Assembly (NCBI RefSeq): GCF_002252985.1
Contig: NZ_NHPJ01000079.1
Coordinates: 1-64,000, forward strand
Reading direction: 5' to 3'
From: Halorubrum halodurans
GTDB lineage: Archaea > Halobacteriota > Halobacteria > Halobacteriales > Haloferacaceae
Length of the DNA stretch: 64,000 bases
Position numbers and translations under genes: made by a program. The notes beneath the pieces were generated by a model. That model saw nothing but the letters and a program-made list of their open reading frames with translations. It had not been told where the DNA came from and ran no database searches. Each line of letters begins with the position of its first letter. The first letter of the stretch is position 1. Of the stretch, positions 1 to 7,081 are shown one piece after another.

Positions 1-146
1 ACGGCCGGCTCACCGAGCCCGTCCGCCAGCTGGGCCACCGCGTTGTAGTCGGCGAACTCGAGGAGCCCCCAGTTGACCGCGCCGATCGAGGTGAGGATCC
101 AGATCACTCCCGCGATCGTGTCCTCGCCGTCCCAGATCGAACTCAT
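1..146 (-). CDS. DUF378-type small membrane protein, 3' end cut by window edge
   Basis: Reading leftward from an ATG at 146, the frame stays open to base 1, so only the first 48 residues are seen. The start reads [13 protein letters not shown] and is followed by a hydrophobic helix and the phrase [11 protein letters not shown], which is the hallmark of DUF378 proteins (two-helix membrane proteins of unknown function). The ATG overlaps the TGA of the upstream gene in an ATGA, so the two are translationally coupled. Function is unknown; the family assignment rests on the IGAVNWGL phrase. Confidence 0.75.
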   Translation of the reverse strand, partial: MSSIWDGEDTIAGVIWILTSIGAVNWGLLEFADYNAVAQLADGLGEPA

Positions 147-553
147 AGCATCCACCCCAGGGCGAACTGCCCGGTGGTAACCGCGACGACGTACAGGAGC
201 CCCCACAGGTCGGAGCTTTGGAAGAAGCTGCCGACCGAGTCAGGAAACACGATGAACGCGATCGGAAGCGCGAGCGTCCCGACCGCAGCCGCGAGGTAGT
301 ACCCTTGAAGCCCCTGAATGTCCTCCGAGAGGGTCTGTAACTCGGTGTTTTCGTTCGTGAGGATCGTCCCGGCGATCGAGCCGTAGCCGAGGATCCAGGC
401 GGTCGAGAGCCCGATCCCGGAGACGGTGAACTGTGTCGCCGAGAACGTCACGTCGAATAGTTGGAACTGTGCGATACCGACGAGCATGAACGCCGACGCG
501 AGCCCGGTGACGACCAGGGCCGCGTCGAGCGCGTCGAATTCCATCTTAGCCAT
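143..553 (-). CDS. Membrane protein of unknown function, four predicted helices
   Basis: A 136-residue protein with about four hydrophobic segments (around residues 10-30, 45-65, 85-103 and 115-135) separated by short polar loops; the loop near residue 70 is acidic. I recognise no catalytic motif. It lies directly upstream of the DUF378 gene and ends in an ATGA overlap with it, so they form an operon and probably a joint membrane complex or stress-related pair. The start at 553 (MAKMEF) could instead be the ATG three codons later; nothing decides between them. Confidence 0.7.
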   Translation of the reverse strand: MAKMEFDALDAALVVTGLASAFMLVGIAQFQLFDVTFSATQFTVSGIGLSTAWILGYGSIAGTILTNENTELQTLSEDIQGLQGYYLAAAVGTLALPIAFIVFPDSVGSFFQSSDLWGLLYVVAVTTGQFALGWML

Positions 554-624
554 GCGGACGGGACGGTCACGGTGATCCCCATATACTCCCGCATTCAGTA
601 CGGCGTAGGCCCGTCAGGTGTCAC

Positions 625-642
625 TTTGAGGTATCTTTAAGT
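625..642 (+). promoter_or_regulatory. Probable TATA box region for the 667 gene
   Basis: The run GTATCTTTAAGT sits about 30 bases before the ATG at 667, the usual distance for a haloarchaeal TATA element with a very short leader. This is a sequence-pattern call only. Confidence 0.4.
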
Positions 643-666
643 GAACCACCGTGCCCGGACGCGTCG

Positions 667-876
667 ATGGGATTCAAAAGTCTCGTTGACCGCGACGGAA
701 GCGGAACCGTAACGATCGACAAGCAACACCTCCAGCTAGACGGATTAGTCGCCGAAGACGGGTCGATCAAGGAAGCCGACGCGCACACCCAGCGCGTCGG
801 CGAGCGCGCGTACCTGGTACGGTTCCCGGAGAACGGCGAAGTCCCCTCGTTGATCGAACTCGTGGGGCGAGCGTGA
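667..876 (+). CDS. Small acidic protein with AbrB-like N-terminal strand pattern
   Basis: A 69-residue protein beginning MGFKSLVDRDGSGTVTIDK. The alternation of short strands (VTIDK, LQLDG, YLVRF) and the phrase GTVTIDKQHLQLDG resemble the swapped-hairpin DNA-binding fold of AbrB/SpoVT proteins, but the similarity is by eye. A TATA-like element lies 30 bases upstream and acidic codon use fits a haloarchaeal gene. It stands alone in the element region before the RHH-like gene at 1116. It could be an orphan antitoxin or a provirus regulator. Confidence 0.5.
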   Translation: MGFKSLVDRDGSGTVTIDKQHLQLDGLVAEDGSIKEADAHTQRVGERAYLVRFPENGEVPSLIELVGRA

Positions 877-945
877 AACCCGCCGGAAGGGGGTTCTCGA
901 CGCGACCCCGTGGGGTCCGACGTGGATGTATTCACGAACCGCGAT

Positions 946-987
946 CTATGTACTTCGGTGGTCTTCGAGGACGGTTGAAGTACATAG
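946..987. repeat. Perfect 11-bp inverted repeat with 20-base spacer
   Basis: CTATGTACTTC (946-956) is mirrored exactly by GAAGTACATAG (977-987). It lies in the 240-base gap between the genes at 667 and 1116, which otherwise holds no gene I can support. It could be an operator, an RNA hairpin, or a recombination arm; the sequence does not distinguish these. Confidence 0.6.
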
Positions 988-1115
988 AAATCGGTCGGGT
1001 TGTGGGTGACCACCGTCGAGATCGGAGTCGATCCGCCCGGACCATTTCAAGGCGGACCGGTTCAGCCACTCCAGAACGACGGGATCGTGACCCCCGTACA
1101 TACGGTGAGGTATAA

Positions 1116-1373
1116 ATGAGCCGTCGAACCAGCCTGAAACTCTCCGATGAACGTGAGCGGCAGCTCGAGAAGGCGAGCGAGATCGTGGCGAGCGGTCCCG
1201 ACGACGACCCACCCATGTCGGTCGTCATCGACGCGGCACTCGCGCACCTCATTCAGTCAGAGACGAACATTCGAGAGGCTCGCGACGAACTAGATCCGAC
1301 GACGATCCAGCAGTTCAATACTGATGTAATTGGGTTGCGGTACCGGACGCGGATAGAAAGCCGGTGGCGGTAA
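1116..1373 (+). CDS. Small ribbon-helix-helix-like protein (DUF7386-like)
   Basis: An 85-residue protein starting MSRRTSLKLSDERERQLEKA, a typical RHH opening (a polar strand RTSLKLS followed by two helices, the second being SVVIDAALAHLI). The C-terminal phrase GLRYRTRIESRWR is basic and could contact DNA. Such proteins are common beside haloarchaeal integrases; I recall the family as DUF7386, from memory. The start is fixed by the TATA-like GGTATAAATG directly at the ATG, so the message would have almost no leader or use another promoter. The role is probably transcription control of the element. Confidence 0.7.
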   Translation: MSRRTSLKLSDERERQLEKASEIVASGPDDDPPMSVVIDAALAHLIQSETNIREARDELDPTTIQQFNTDVIGLRYRTRIESRWR

Positions 1374-1474
1374 CGTGGAATGTTTGGCCAGACAGACAAA
1401 TAAACAATTTAGTGAGAGTTGTGTCTAATTGTGTGTGAAAATGAGTCGTATTCAACCGATTTGAATATATACGG

Positions 1475-1951
1475 CTACGGTGCGCCGTAGCTATTGAAGC
1501 TCTCGATCGTAAGGGTTCTGTCAACGAAGATCGAATCTGAAGGAGTGTGGATCAGTCGGATGTTGGTTATGCTGGTTCCACCAGTAGTAGCGTCGAATTC
1601 AATCGTCGATGACTCACCAACAGCGAGAGTTTCACCACTCGCTACACTCGAGAGCGTTTGTGTTTCGTCCACAACGTTTCCATCTGCATCTCGGACTTGA
1701 ATATTGAATTCAGATAGCTGAAGTTCCTCACCGCCACCGTGTTCAATAGTAATCTCTCCCGTATTCGAGCTTTCATTTACGCTAAAGTCCAACTGTGCTG
1801 TCGGCTGACTGTCTCCGAGCGAATCACCGAGTCCGAGGACGAACGTTCCGATGACGGCGGCCAGAATGACGGTAATTGCGACCATGAGTATGACTCCGAT
1901 AACGGGACTCACAGCCCGATCGTCCGTCGTGAATAGGTTGCTTGGTTTCAT
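1475..1951 (-). CDS. Type IV pilin (haloarchaeal Pilin_N class)
   Basis: The 158-residue protein has the classic archaeal class III signal: a short charged leader ([13 protein letters not shown]), then [19 protein letters not shown], a 20-residue hydrophobic helix. A PibD-type prepilin peptidase would cut just before VSPVIG, and the helix packs into the pilus core. The rest (residues 45-158) is a beta-rich, acidic surface domain with no cysteines. It is a lone gene with lower GC than its surroundings, consistent with arrival on the mobile element. PilA-type pilins mediate surface adhesion; which adhesion this one serves cannot be told. Confidence 0.88.
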   Translation of the reverse strand: MKPSNLFTTDDRAVSPVIGVILMVAITVILAAVIGTFVLGLGDSLGDSQPTAQLDFSVNESSNTGEITIEHGGGEELQLSEFNIQVRDADGNVVDETQTLSSVASGETLAVGESSTIEFDATTGGTSITNIRLIHTPSDSIFVDRTLTIESFNSYGAP

Positions 1952-2123
1952 GATTGAACCCAGCTGGGGCCGAGAACGCGGGTACGAGCGTCCCCCGATC
2001 CGCGTTCGCCGGTCGCTGGCTATCTAAACAGAGGCGGATCCAGTATATGTACCTGCTGTCGTAAATATCATCCTTGAAAACGGAGTCGGCACGTTCAAAT
2101 CCTGTTCACGAATAATCACGTGT

Positions 2124-2900
2124 ATGTACCCCACACCACAGGCCCTCGCCCGCACCTACAGCGATCGCGAGTACCTTGACCCGTGGGAGAAAGTCCTCGA
2201 CTACCGACGCGTTCAGGAGTACGCTGCCGATCATCCCAACCATGGGCGAACCCGCGTCGGAAACGCCCTCAACCTCCCTCCGAGTCGCGTCCGTGGCTGG
2301 CTCAACGGAGGGATGCCCGACCCGGTCCGTGGCATCCAGACCGCGATCGATCACGGATGGCTCGATCCCGACCCGAAGGGCGACGTGGTGGCCGCTCTCG
2401 TCGAGTTGCTGGCACACGTCCTCGCAGGCGGGAGCGTCAGCGAACTTTTCGTTCCCGCGGTGACATCCGGTCGGCGGATGGATCCCACGGTGATCTCCGA
2501 GGCTTTCCAGTCTGTCGGCGTCGACGTACGGACGCGCCACTCCGACAGCGATTCCCGAGCGACCGAACTCTATCCGACCACGGATTCCTCAGTCCTAGGG
2601 CGGTGTCTCGTTGTGATGGGAGCGCCGAAGGGCTCAAAGACCGAACTGTCTGCCCTCCCTGCCGTCGTCTGGGAGAGCTCAACCGCGACGCGCCGCCAAT
2701 TCGTCGAGATATACGTGGCCCACCGTGGAGCGTATCTTGAAGGAAAGGCGACGACACGGATCCAAGAGGAACGCCCTGATTCATATCTCGAGGATCTTCA
2801 CCGACTCATCACGGAATCTGTGGACGGAGAAGTGTCCATCGGTCCTAGTGGACTCACGATATCGGCTGACACCGCGAGGGAGCTTCGGATCGAGAAATAA
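2124..2900 (+). CDS. Orphan haloarchaeal protein with HTH-like N terminus
   Basis: A 258-residue protein. Residues 30-60 (VQEYAADHPNHGRTRVGNALNLPPSRVRGWLNGG) read like a helix-turn-helix: helix, turn at NLPPS, recognition helix RVRGWLN. The second half contains RCLVVMGAPKGSKTELSALP followed by a helix and RQFVEIYVAHRG, a spacing that recalls the LP...FL.GYF.DG phrase of LAGLIDADG endonuclease folds, but the acidic catalytic residues are not obvious. It sits between the pilin and the phiH1-like repressor. DNA binding is likely; nuclease activity is a guess. Confidence 0.6.
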   Translation: MYPTPQALARTYSDREYLDPWEKVLDYRRVQEYAADHPNHGRTRVGNALNLPPSRVRGWLNGGMPDPVRGIQTAIDHGWLDPDPKGDVVAALVELLAHVLAGGSVSELFVPAVTSGRRMDPTVISEAFQSVGVDVRTRHSDSDSRATELYPTTDSSVLGRCLVVMGAPKGSKTELSALPAVVWESSTATRRQFVEIYVAHRGAYLEGKATTRIQEERPDSYLEDLHRLITESVDGEVSIGPSGLTISADTARELRIEK

Positions 2901-2923
2901 TCGGGGAAACGTCGGTCTACCAA

Positions 2924-3163
2924 TTACTCGAGGTCATCGGTATCGAGTTCGCCCACGAGGTAGGCACGACCGCGATCGGTGATACGAGTGTATCCCTGCG
3001 GATCATCGTAGCGTTCGACGAGCCCTGCGTGTTCAAGTTTCGGAAGACGTCGATCGATTGTAGGCCGCGACACGTTGTCGACGTTGAACGCGATCGCCCG
3101 TGGAGGGATCGCTATCCCACACTCGTCGAGAAGCTCTAGGATAGCATCATCGGACTTAGTCAT
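2924..3163 (-). CDS. PhiH1-repressor-like winged-helix regulator
   Basis: With the start at the ATG of MTKSDDAILELLDE the protein has 79 residues. A GGTGAG ribosome site lies six bases before this ATG, which is why it is preferred over the ATG seven codons upstream. The order helix, PPRAIAFNV, SRPTIDRRLPKLEHAGLVERYDD, TRITDRGRAYLVGELD is the winged-helix layout of haloarchaeal phage phiH1 repressor homologues. It reads leftward away from the structured region and integrase operon; an inverted repeat at 3224-3241 sits in its upstream region. It probably controls the element's own promoters. Confidence 0.82.
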   Translation of the reverse strand: MTKSDDAILELLDECGIAIPPRAIAFNVDNVSRPTIDRRLPKLEHAGLVERYDDPQGYTRITDRGRAYLVGELDTDDLE

Positions 3164-3223
3164 CCAACTCACCACGGGCCTCATGCTCTGTCAGTACCGT
3201 CATGCGGGTCTTAGTTATGTGGT

Positions 3224-3241
3224 AATCACTAGTGTGTGATT
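3224..3241. promoter_or_regulatory. Candidate operator between repressor and element operon
   Basis: AATCAC (3224-3229) and GTGATT (3236-3241) are exact inverted arms around TAGTGT, and the central CACTAGTG (3227-3234) is itself an 8-bp palindrome. It lies 60 bases upstream of the repressor start and about 40 bases before the TATA-like element at 3278-3289, so the repressor is the natural candidate to bind it. Confidence 0.5.
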
Positions 3242-3277
3242 GAGTTCTCATTTAGAAGTAATAGAGTACAGCATCAA

Positions 3278-3289
3278 AATTAAATACCC
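3278..3289 (+). promoter_or_regulatory. TATA-like element before the structured region
   Basis: ATTAAATACCC is a good haloarchaeal TATA match. Transcription would start near 3308, so the hairpins from 3326 onward would be at the 5' end of the transcript, well before the first coding start at 3567. Confidence 0.45.
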
Positions 3290-3325
3290 TGTATTCTTGT
3301 GTAGGCAATAACGGAAGCACTCTCG

Positions 3326-3462
3326 CGGACCCGTCGCTCCTCGATGGGTCCGATCGTTCACAAAAGCGGACCCCGCTGCTGGGACAGCGGGCCCGCGTGG
3401 GCTTCCGTGAGACAGCACGAAAGCCATGTTTGGACACTACGCGCCGGGGTTTGAAGGCCCCG
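3326..3462 (+). ncRNA. Candidate structured RNA, chain of perfect stem-loops
   Basis: Within 140 bases there are four hairpins: GGGTCCG/CGGACCC (3346-3352 with 3367-3373), CCCGCTG/CAGCGGG (3372-3378 with 3385-3391, loop CTGGGA), GGCTT-CGTG/CACG-AAGCC (3400-3425, one mismatch, 6-base loop) and CGGGG/CCCCG (3445-3462). A further CGGACCC at 3326-3332 can replace the partner of the first hairpin. No convincing reading frame covers the region. It lies between a TATA-like element and the zinc-ribbon gene, so it could be a separate small RNA or a long structured leader of the integrase operon. It does not fold as a tRNA. Confidence 0.4.
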
Positions 3463-3566
3463 ATCGACCGAGGAACCGCAACACAACCGCCGGAGTCGAC
3501 CACTTTCAGTTTCACTCCGCGCGTCTGGATCCTACCTTTAATACATCCGTCCGTCGGCCTGAATCG

Positions 3567-3824
3567 ATGGTCCCGAAAGAAGTTGTGCGGATCGAAGACC
3601 GGCAGGACAGGTGGCGGTACGTGTGCCCTCGCGGGCATCGTTCCTGGGAACCAACGAACCACCATTTCTGGTGTCAGAAGTGTGCCGCTCACGACGACGT
3701 GGACGGCGTATTTCACGAACTCAGCGACCGGAAAACGGGTGCGCTTATCCCACGCAATCGCGTGCGGCTCGTGACCCAGGTCGGTCCCTACGATCGCGAT
3801 CTCGACGGAGAAGGATCCGCGTGA
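3567..3824 (+). CDS. Small zinc-ribbon-like protein of the integrase operon
   Basis: The ATG at 3567 (MVPKEVVRIEDRQDR) gives 85 residues and has a TATA-like TTTAATAC about 28 bases upstream. A metal-site candidate is C-P-R-G-H followed by C-Q-K-C (residues 20-41), that is one Cys, one His and a CxxC knuckle. Its final TGA overlaps the GTG of the next gene in a GTGA, and that gene overlaps the integrase in the same way, so the three are translated as a coupled unit. Function unknown; a DNA-binding partner of recombination is plausible. Confidence 0.65.
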   Translation: MVPKEVVRIEDRQDRWRYVCPRGHRSWEPTNHHFWCQKCAAHDDVDGVFHELSDRKTGALIPRNRVRLVTQVGPYDRDLDGEGSA

Positions 3825-3931
3825 CCGACGAGAAGCGCGGCCACGCCCGGCGGATCGCGGAGCAGCTCGCGATGTACGACGACGAGGATGACGAACACGA
3901 TAGCGACGACGAGACGGAGGGATCGGAGTGA
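3821..3931 (+). CDS. Tiny acidic protein coupled to the integrase
   Basis: A 36-residue frame from GTG 3821 to TGA 3931. It begins with a short amphipathic basic stretch (DEKRGHARRIAEQLAMY) and ends with a run of Asp and Glu. The GTGA overlaps on both sides, with the zinc-ribbon gene before it and the integrase after it, are the main reason to accept it as real. It may act only to couple translation, or bind the recombinase. Confidence 0.55.
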   Translation: MTDEKRGHARRIAEQLAMYDDEDDEHDSDDETEGSE

Positions 3932-4950
3932 GCGACGACGATCTACAAGACATTCCGCCGTCGGTCGCGCGGGATCTGTATCTCGACCAGCGGCGCGAGG
4001 AAGTGAGTACGTCGACGCTCAAATCCCATCGGTACCGGGTTGACCAGTTCGTCGAATGGTGCGAGGAAAACGGGATCCGGAGCATGGCGGACCTCGATGG
4101 GCTCGACCTTCACAACTACCGGATCAAACGTCGCGAGGAGGACGGACTAAAGACGATCTCCCTACAGGGACAGCTCTCTACGATCCGCCAGTTCCTCCGT
4201 GTTTGTGCGAACGTGGAGGCCGTCGAAGAGGGACTTCACGAGAAGATCATCCTCCCGAGCGTGCCGAAGTCGGAACAATCGAGCGACGAGCTGCTAGAGA
4301 AAGGCGCGGCCGAGGCCGCGCTCGAATACCTGAATCGGTATCAGTACGCCTCGCGGGAACACGTCGAGCTGCTACTCTTGTGGCGTACGTCGATGCGACG
4401 GGGCGGGATTCGTTCGCTCGACCTGGGTGACTTCGACCGTGAGGAGGGGGTTCTCGAAGTCCGTCACCGGCCCGAGAGTGAGACGCCGCTGAAGAACGGC
4501 GAGTGGTCGGAGCGCGACGTTCAGATTCACGACTCGGTCCGAGACGCGTTGATCGCGTACATCGAAGGACCGCGGAAGGACGTGGTCGACGACTACGATC
4601 GGGCTCCGATACTGACGACGACGCACGGTCGCGTCGCCCGCGGAACGGTGAAACAGGACATGTACCGGGTCACCCGGCCCTGTATGTACGGCGTCGAGTG
4701 TCCCCACGATCGAGATCCCGACGAGTGTGAAGCGACCGAAGCCCGGAAGGCGAGCAAGTGCCCGTCCTCGCGATCGCCGCACGCGATCCGGACGGGATCG
4801 GTCACGGCCTACCTGGACGAAGGGACGCCGAAGGCGGTCCTCGGTGACCGGGTCGATATGACCGAGAAGACGATGGAAACGCATTACGACAAGGCGAGCA
4901 AGCGCGAGCGGATGTACCGCCGGACCGACTACTTGCCGGAGGATTTCTGA
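3928..4950 (+). CDS. Tyrosine recombinase / integrase of an integrated element
   Basis: The 340-residue protein starts at a GTG overlapping the previous stop. Residues 10-110 form the SAM-like core-binding domain; the catalytic domain carries Arg157 (TSMRRGG), Lys189 (TPLKNG), His285-x-x-Arg288 (PHAIR) and the nucleophile Tyr320 (ETHYDKAS). The usual second His before the tyrosine is Asp307 here (LGDRVD), a change I believe is common among haloarchaeal integrases. Cys252, 258, 267 and 278 lie just before the HxxR box and may bind zinc. It would catalyse excision and integration of the surrounding element. Confidence 0.93.
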   Translation: MSDDDLQDIPPSVARDLYLDQRREEVSTSTLKSHRYRVDQFVEWCEENGIRSMADLDGLDLHNYRIKRREEDGLKTISLQGQLSTIRQFLRVCANVEAVEEGLHEKIILPSVPKSEQSSDELLEKGAAEAALEYLNRYQYASREHVELLLLWRTSMRRGGIRSLDLGDFDREEGVLEVRHRPESETPLKNGEWSERDVQIHDSVRDALIAYIEGPRKDVVDDYDRAPILTTTHGRVARGTVKQDMYRVTRPCMYGVECPHDRDPDECEATEARKASKCPSSRSPHAIRTGSVTAYLDEGTPKAVLGDRVDMTEKTMETHYDKASKRERMYRRTDYLPEDF

Positions 4951-5369
4951 CCATGAACGCGACTATTGACGAGACAAATTCGATCCCGGTCGAAACGGGG
5001 CATCGCCGATCATTCAGCCGCTACCCGTGTTGGCCCACCTACGACGTCCACGGTCTTTGGCCGTGGCGTATTAGGGGCCGGGAACTCCCCAGCCACCTAA
5101 TTTCCGCACTTCCGTACCTCCAGAGGCTGATTCTTACCGTCCAAGCTGGAATTCGATCGACCCTAGAGCCGTCGGCGGTCGCGGGAGGGGGAGGAACTCG
5201 GTGCCGCATCAGACCTCGTACCCGGCGCACTGCGGTTACGGGTGGTCATGCTTCGAGATGCCGTCGCGGTTGCCGTCGCAGTAGCCAACCGTCGAAACGC
5301 CACCACGAAATCGACACAGGGCGAGGGCCGCGCACCCACGTTCAAGTGGCCTGACACCCATTCCCACGT
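4951..5369. other. Gene-free stretch after the integrase, with alternative hairpins
   Basis: No supported gene. CCGTGG (5061-5066) can pair with CCACGG (5048-5053) across a 7-base loop, or GTGGC (5063-5067) can pair with GCCAC (5092-5096) around an inner GGGG/CCCC stem (5074-5090). Position directly after the integrase suggests a terminator or part of an attachment site. I found no tRNA or tRNA fragment here. Confidence 0.4.
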
Positions 5370-6122
5370 ATGGCGGGGCCCGACCCCGAGCAGCTACGTC
5401 ACCTGATCGACCGCTTCCCCCGGCCACCGGACGACGACCGTGCTGACGACCTGCTCGACGGCGCCTACGGCCGGATGGCCGGCGAGTGGTACGACCGCCT
5501 CCGCGGGCTCGCGGACGCCTACGCCGACGGCGACGCGCTCCGCGAGGAACTGCTCGTCCACGCCGAGGCCGTCCCCGCGTTCCGCCTGAGCGACGGCGCC
5601 GCGCCGTTGCCCGAGCGCCGGAGACGACTGAGGGAAGCCGCCGACGAACTCCCGGAGATCGCCGAAGCGGCCGCGTGGTACGCCGACCTCCGAGACCTGC
5701 TCGAGGACGACCCCGACGACCTCTCCCCGGTCGAGCGCGCGCTACACGACTTCGGCTACGTCCTGGCACACGGGCTGTTCCTCGGCGCCAGCACGCCCGA
5801 AACCGCGGTTCGCCGGCTCAGGCTCGCCTACCGGCTCGTCGGCGTCCGGATCGACGACACCGAGACCGACGGCGCAGAGCGGACGACGTTCACCTGCCCG
5901 TACCGGAACCTCGGCGCGGGTCGGTGCGGAACGCGCTGGCTCTGTCACGAGAAGCTCGACCGTGTCGACGACGGCTACGTCACCTACCTCGCGGAGCGCG
6001 GGATCGACTACCGGCGGCCGCGGGCCTGTGCGGGATCCGAGCAGTGCCACTCCGCGGTCGCGCGGGAGAGCCCCGAGCGCTGGTGGCCGAAGACGCCGCC
6101 CGCGGCAGTGAGCGAGTCGTGA
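5370..6122 (+). CDS. Conserved protein of unknown function with Cys-rich C terminus
   Basis: A 250-residue acidic protein, helical over residues 1-165. The C-terminal part holds FTCPYRNLGAGRCGTRWLCHEK and later RACAGSEQCH, giving five cysteines at spacings that could hold a metal or an Fe-S cluster. I do not recognise the family. The last codons overlap the methyltransferase start by a GTGA, so the two are co-translated and probably act on the same substrate. The ATG at 5370 is the first in frame after a clean upstream region. Confidence 0.7.
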   Translation: MAGPDPEQLRHLIDRFPRPPDDDRADDLLDGAYGRMAGEWYDRLRGLADAYADGDALREELLVHAEAVPAFRLSDGAAPLPERRRRLREAADELPEIAEAAAWYADLRDLLEDDPDDLSPVERALHDFGYVLAHGLFLGASTPETAVRRLRLAYRLVGVRIDDTETDGAERTTFTCPYRNLGAGRCGTRWLCHEKLDRVDDGYVTYLAERGIDYRRPRACAGSEQCHSAVARESPERWWPKTPPAAVSES

Positions 6123-6787
6123 CGGGCCCCGAGCACGTCGACCGCGTACGGGAGAGATACGACCGCTGGGCGCGGGTCTACGACTGGTTCGCGCGGGCGA
6201 CCGCCGGCGTCGGCGGCGTCCGGGACGCCTGCGTCGACGCGCTGGACGTGGACGAGGGCGACACGGTGGTCGAGTTCGGTTGCGGCCCCGGCCCGAACCT
6301 CCCCGCGCTCCGGGAGGCGGTCGGCCCGTCGGGTCACGTCGTCGGCGTCGACCTCACCGGGCGGATGCTCGACCGCGCGCAGGTGCTGATCGCCCGCCGC
6401 GGCTGGCGGAACGTCTCGCTCGTACGGGGCGATGCGGCCACCCCGGCCGTCGCCGACGCGGACGCGGTGCTATCAACGTTCGTCACCTCGCTGTTCCCCG
6501 ATCCGGCGGCGGTGGTGGGCGAGTGGTGCGAGCTGGCCGACCGCGTCGTCGTCGCCGGCTTCGCACCGCGCGGGAACCGCGCCGCGAACGCGGCGCTGTG
6601 GGCGTTCACGCGGCTGAGCACGTCGCTGTTCGACGCGACCGGTGAGGACCCGCTGGGGCAACTGGACCGACGGACTGCGGCCGCCCGGCACGAGTTGGAC
6701 GCCCGGATGGACAGGGTGGAGGGCGGAACGTTCGCGTTCGGAACGATCGTGGTGAGCGCCGGGTACCGAGAGACGGCCGTTCGTTGA
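6119..6787 (+). CDS. Class I SAM-dependent methyltransferase
   Basis: The 222-residue frame starts at GTG 6119, overlapping the stop of the previous gene. Motif I is clear (VVEFGCGPGPN, residues 50-60), followed by VVGVDLTGRML (motif II acidic residue) and VRGDAATPAV (motif III), the UbiE/Methyltransf_11 pattern. The N terminus RERYDRWARVYDWF is typical of this group. The substrate is unknown; the coupled Cys-rich partner may supply or present it. The C terminus runs directly into a decayed unrelated frame, suggesting a rearrangement just after this gene. Confidence 0.82.
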   Translation: MTGPEHVDRVRERYDRWARVYDWFARATAGVGGVRDACVDALDVDEGDTVVEFGCGPGPNLPALREAVGPSGHVVGVDLTGRMLDRAQVLIARRGWRNVSLVRGDAATPAVADADAVLSTFVTSLFPDPAAVVGEWCELADRVVVAGFAPRGNRAANAALWAFTRLSTSLFDATGEDPLGQLDRRTAAARHELDARMDRVEGGTFAFGTIVVSAGYRETAVR

Positions 6788-6968
6788 GGAACTCTACGCC
6801 CGGTACGAGGAGCGGCACGACGACCCCGTGACGCTACGGTATCTCCGGGAGAACTACCTGCCGAAGCCGGAGCAGTACGACCTGATCGAGGTCGAGGATG
6901 ATGGAGGGACGAAGCGGTACTCCCTCGTCGGCGTTGACGGGCCGAAACCTCCCCTCGAACGGCGCTGA
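6786..6968 (+). pseudogene. Remnant of an unknown gene after the methyltransferase
   Basis: In a frame other than the methyltransferase's, an open run from 6786 to the TGA at 6966-6968 reads EELYARYEERHDDPVTLRY and continues with EQYDLIEVEDDGGTKRYSLV, with haloarchaeal composition and a helix-strand pattern like the C-terminal half of a small winged-helix or antitoxin protein. There is no start codon of its own; the frame can be followed a few codons back into the methyltransferase end. I read it as a gene truncated at its 5' end by rearrangement. Confidence 0.45.
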
Positions 6969-7031
6969 TTCGGCAATCATCGGATACGGACGGCCGGCTG
7001 AACGAGAAATGGAGATCCACGTTCCGAACCG

Positions 7032-7049
7032 TAGTGTGATGGCACACTA
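7032..7049. promoter_or_regulatory. Palindromic operator candidate of the toxin-antitoxin pair
   Basis: TAGTGTG (7032-7038) and CACACTA (7043-7049) are exact arms around ATGG, 33 bases before the antitoxin ATG. A second inverted repeat, GGCGGT/ACCGCC (7058-7077), lies between it and the ATG. Antitoxins of the AbrB kind repress their own operons by binding such palindromes. Confidence 0.5.
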
Positions 7050-7081
7050 GGATTATTGGCGGTGGTCCCATACCGCCGCGT

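Noticed and set aside
2085..2106. TΨC-like GTTCAAATCC near 2090 as a tRNA fragment or attachment site
   Set aside because: The arm has a mismatch and no other tRNA part or second copy was found; only CACGTTCAA recurs near 5339, which is too short.
3300..3470. tRNA gene at the hairpin chain
   Set aside because: The stems have wrong loop sizes and no acceptor pairing; anticodon-loop and T-loop consensus are missing.
4953..5354. 133-residue frame after the integrase
   Set aside because: Basic, Arg/Pro/Thr-rich composition unlike haloarchaeal proteins and it runs through hairpins; likely a chance frame in GC-rich DNA.
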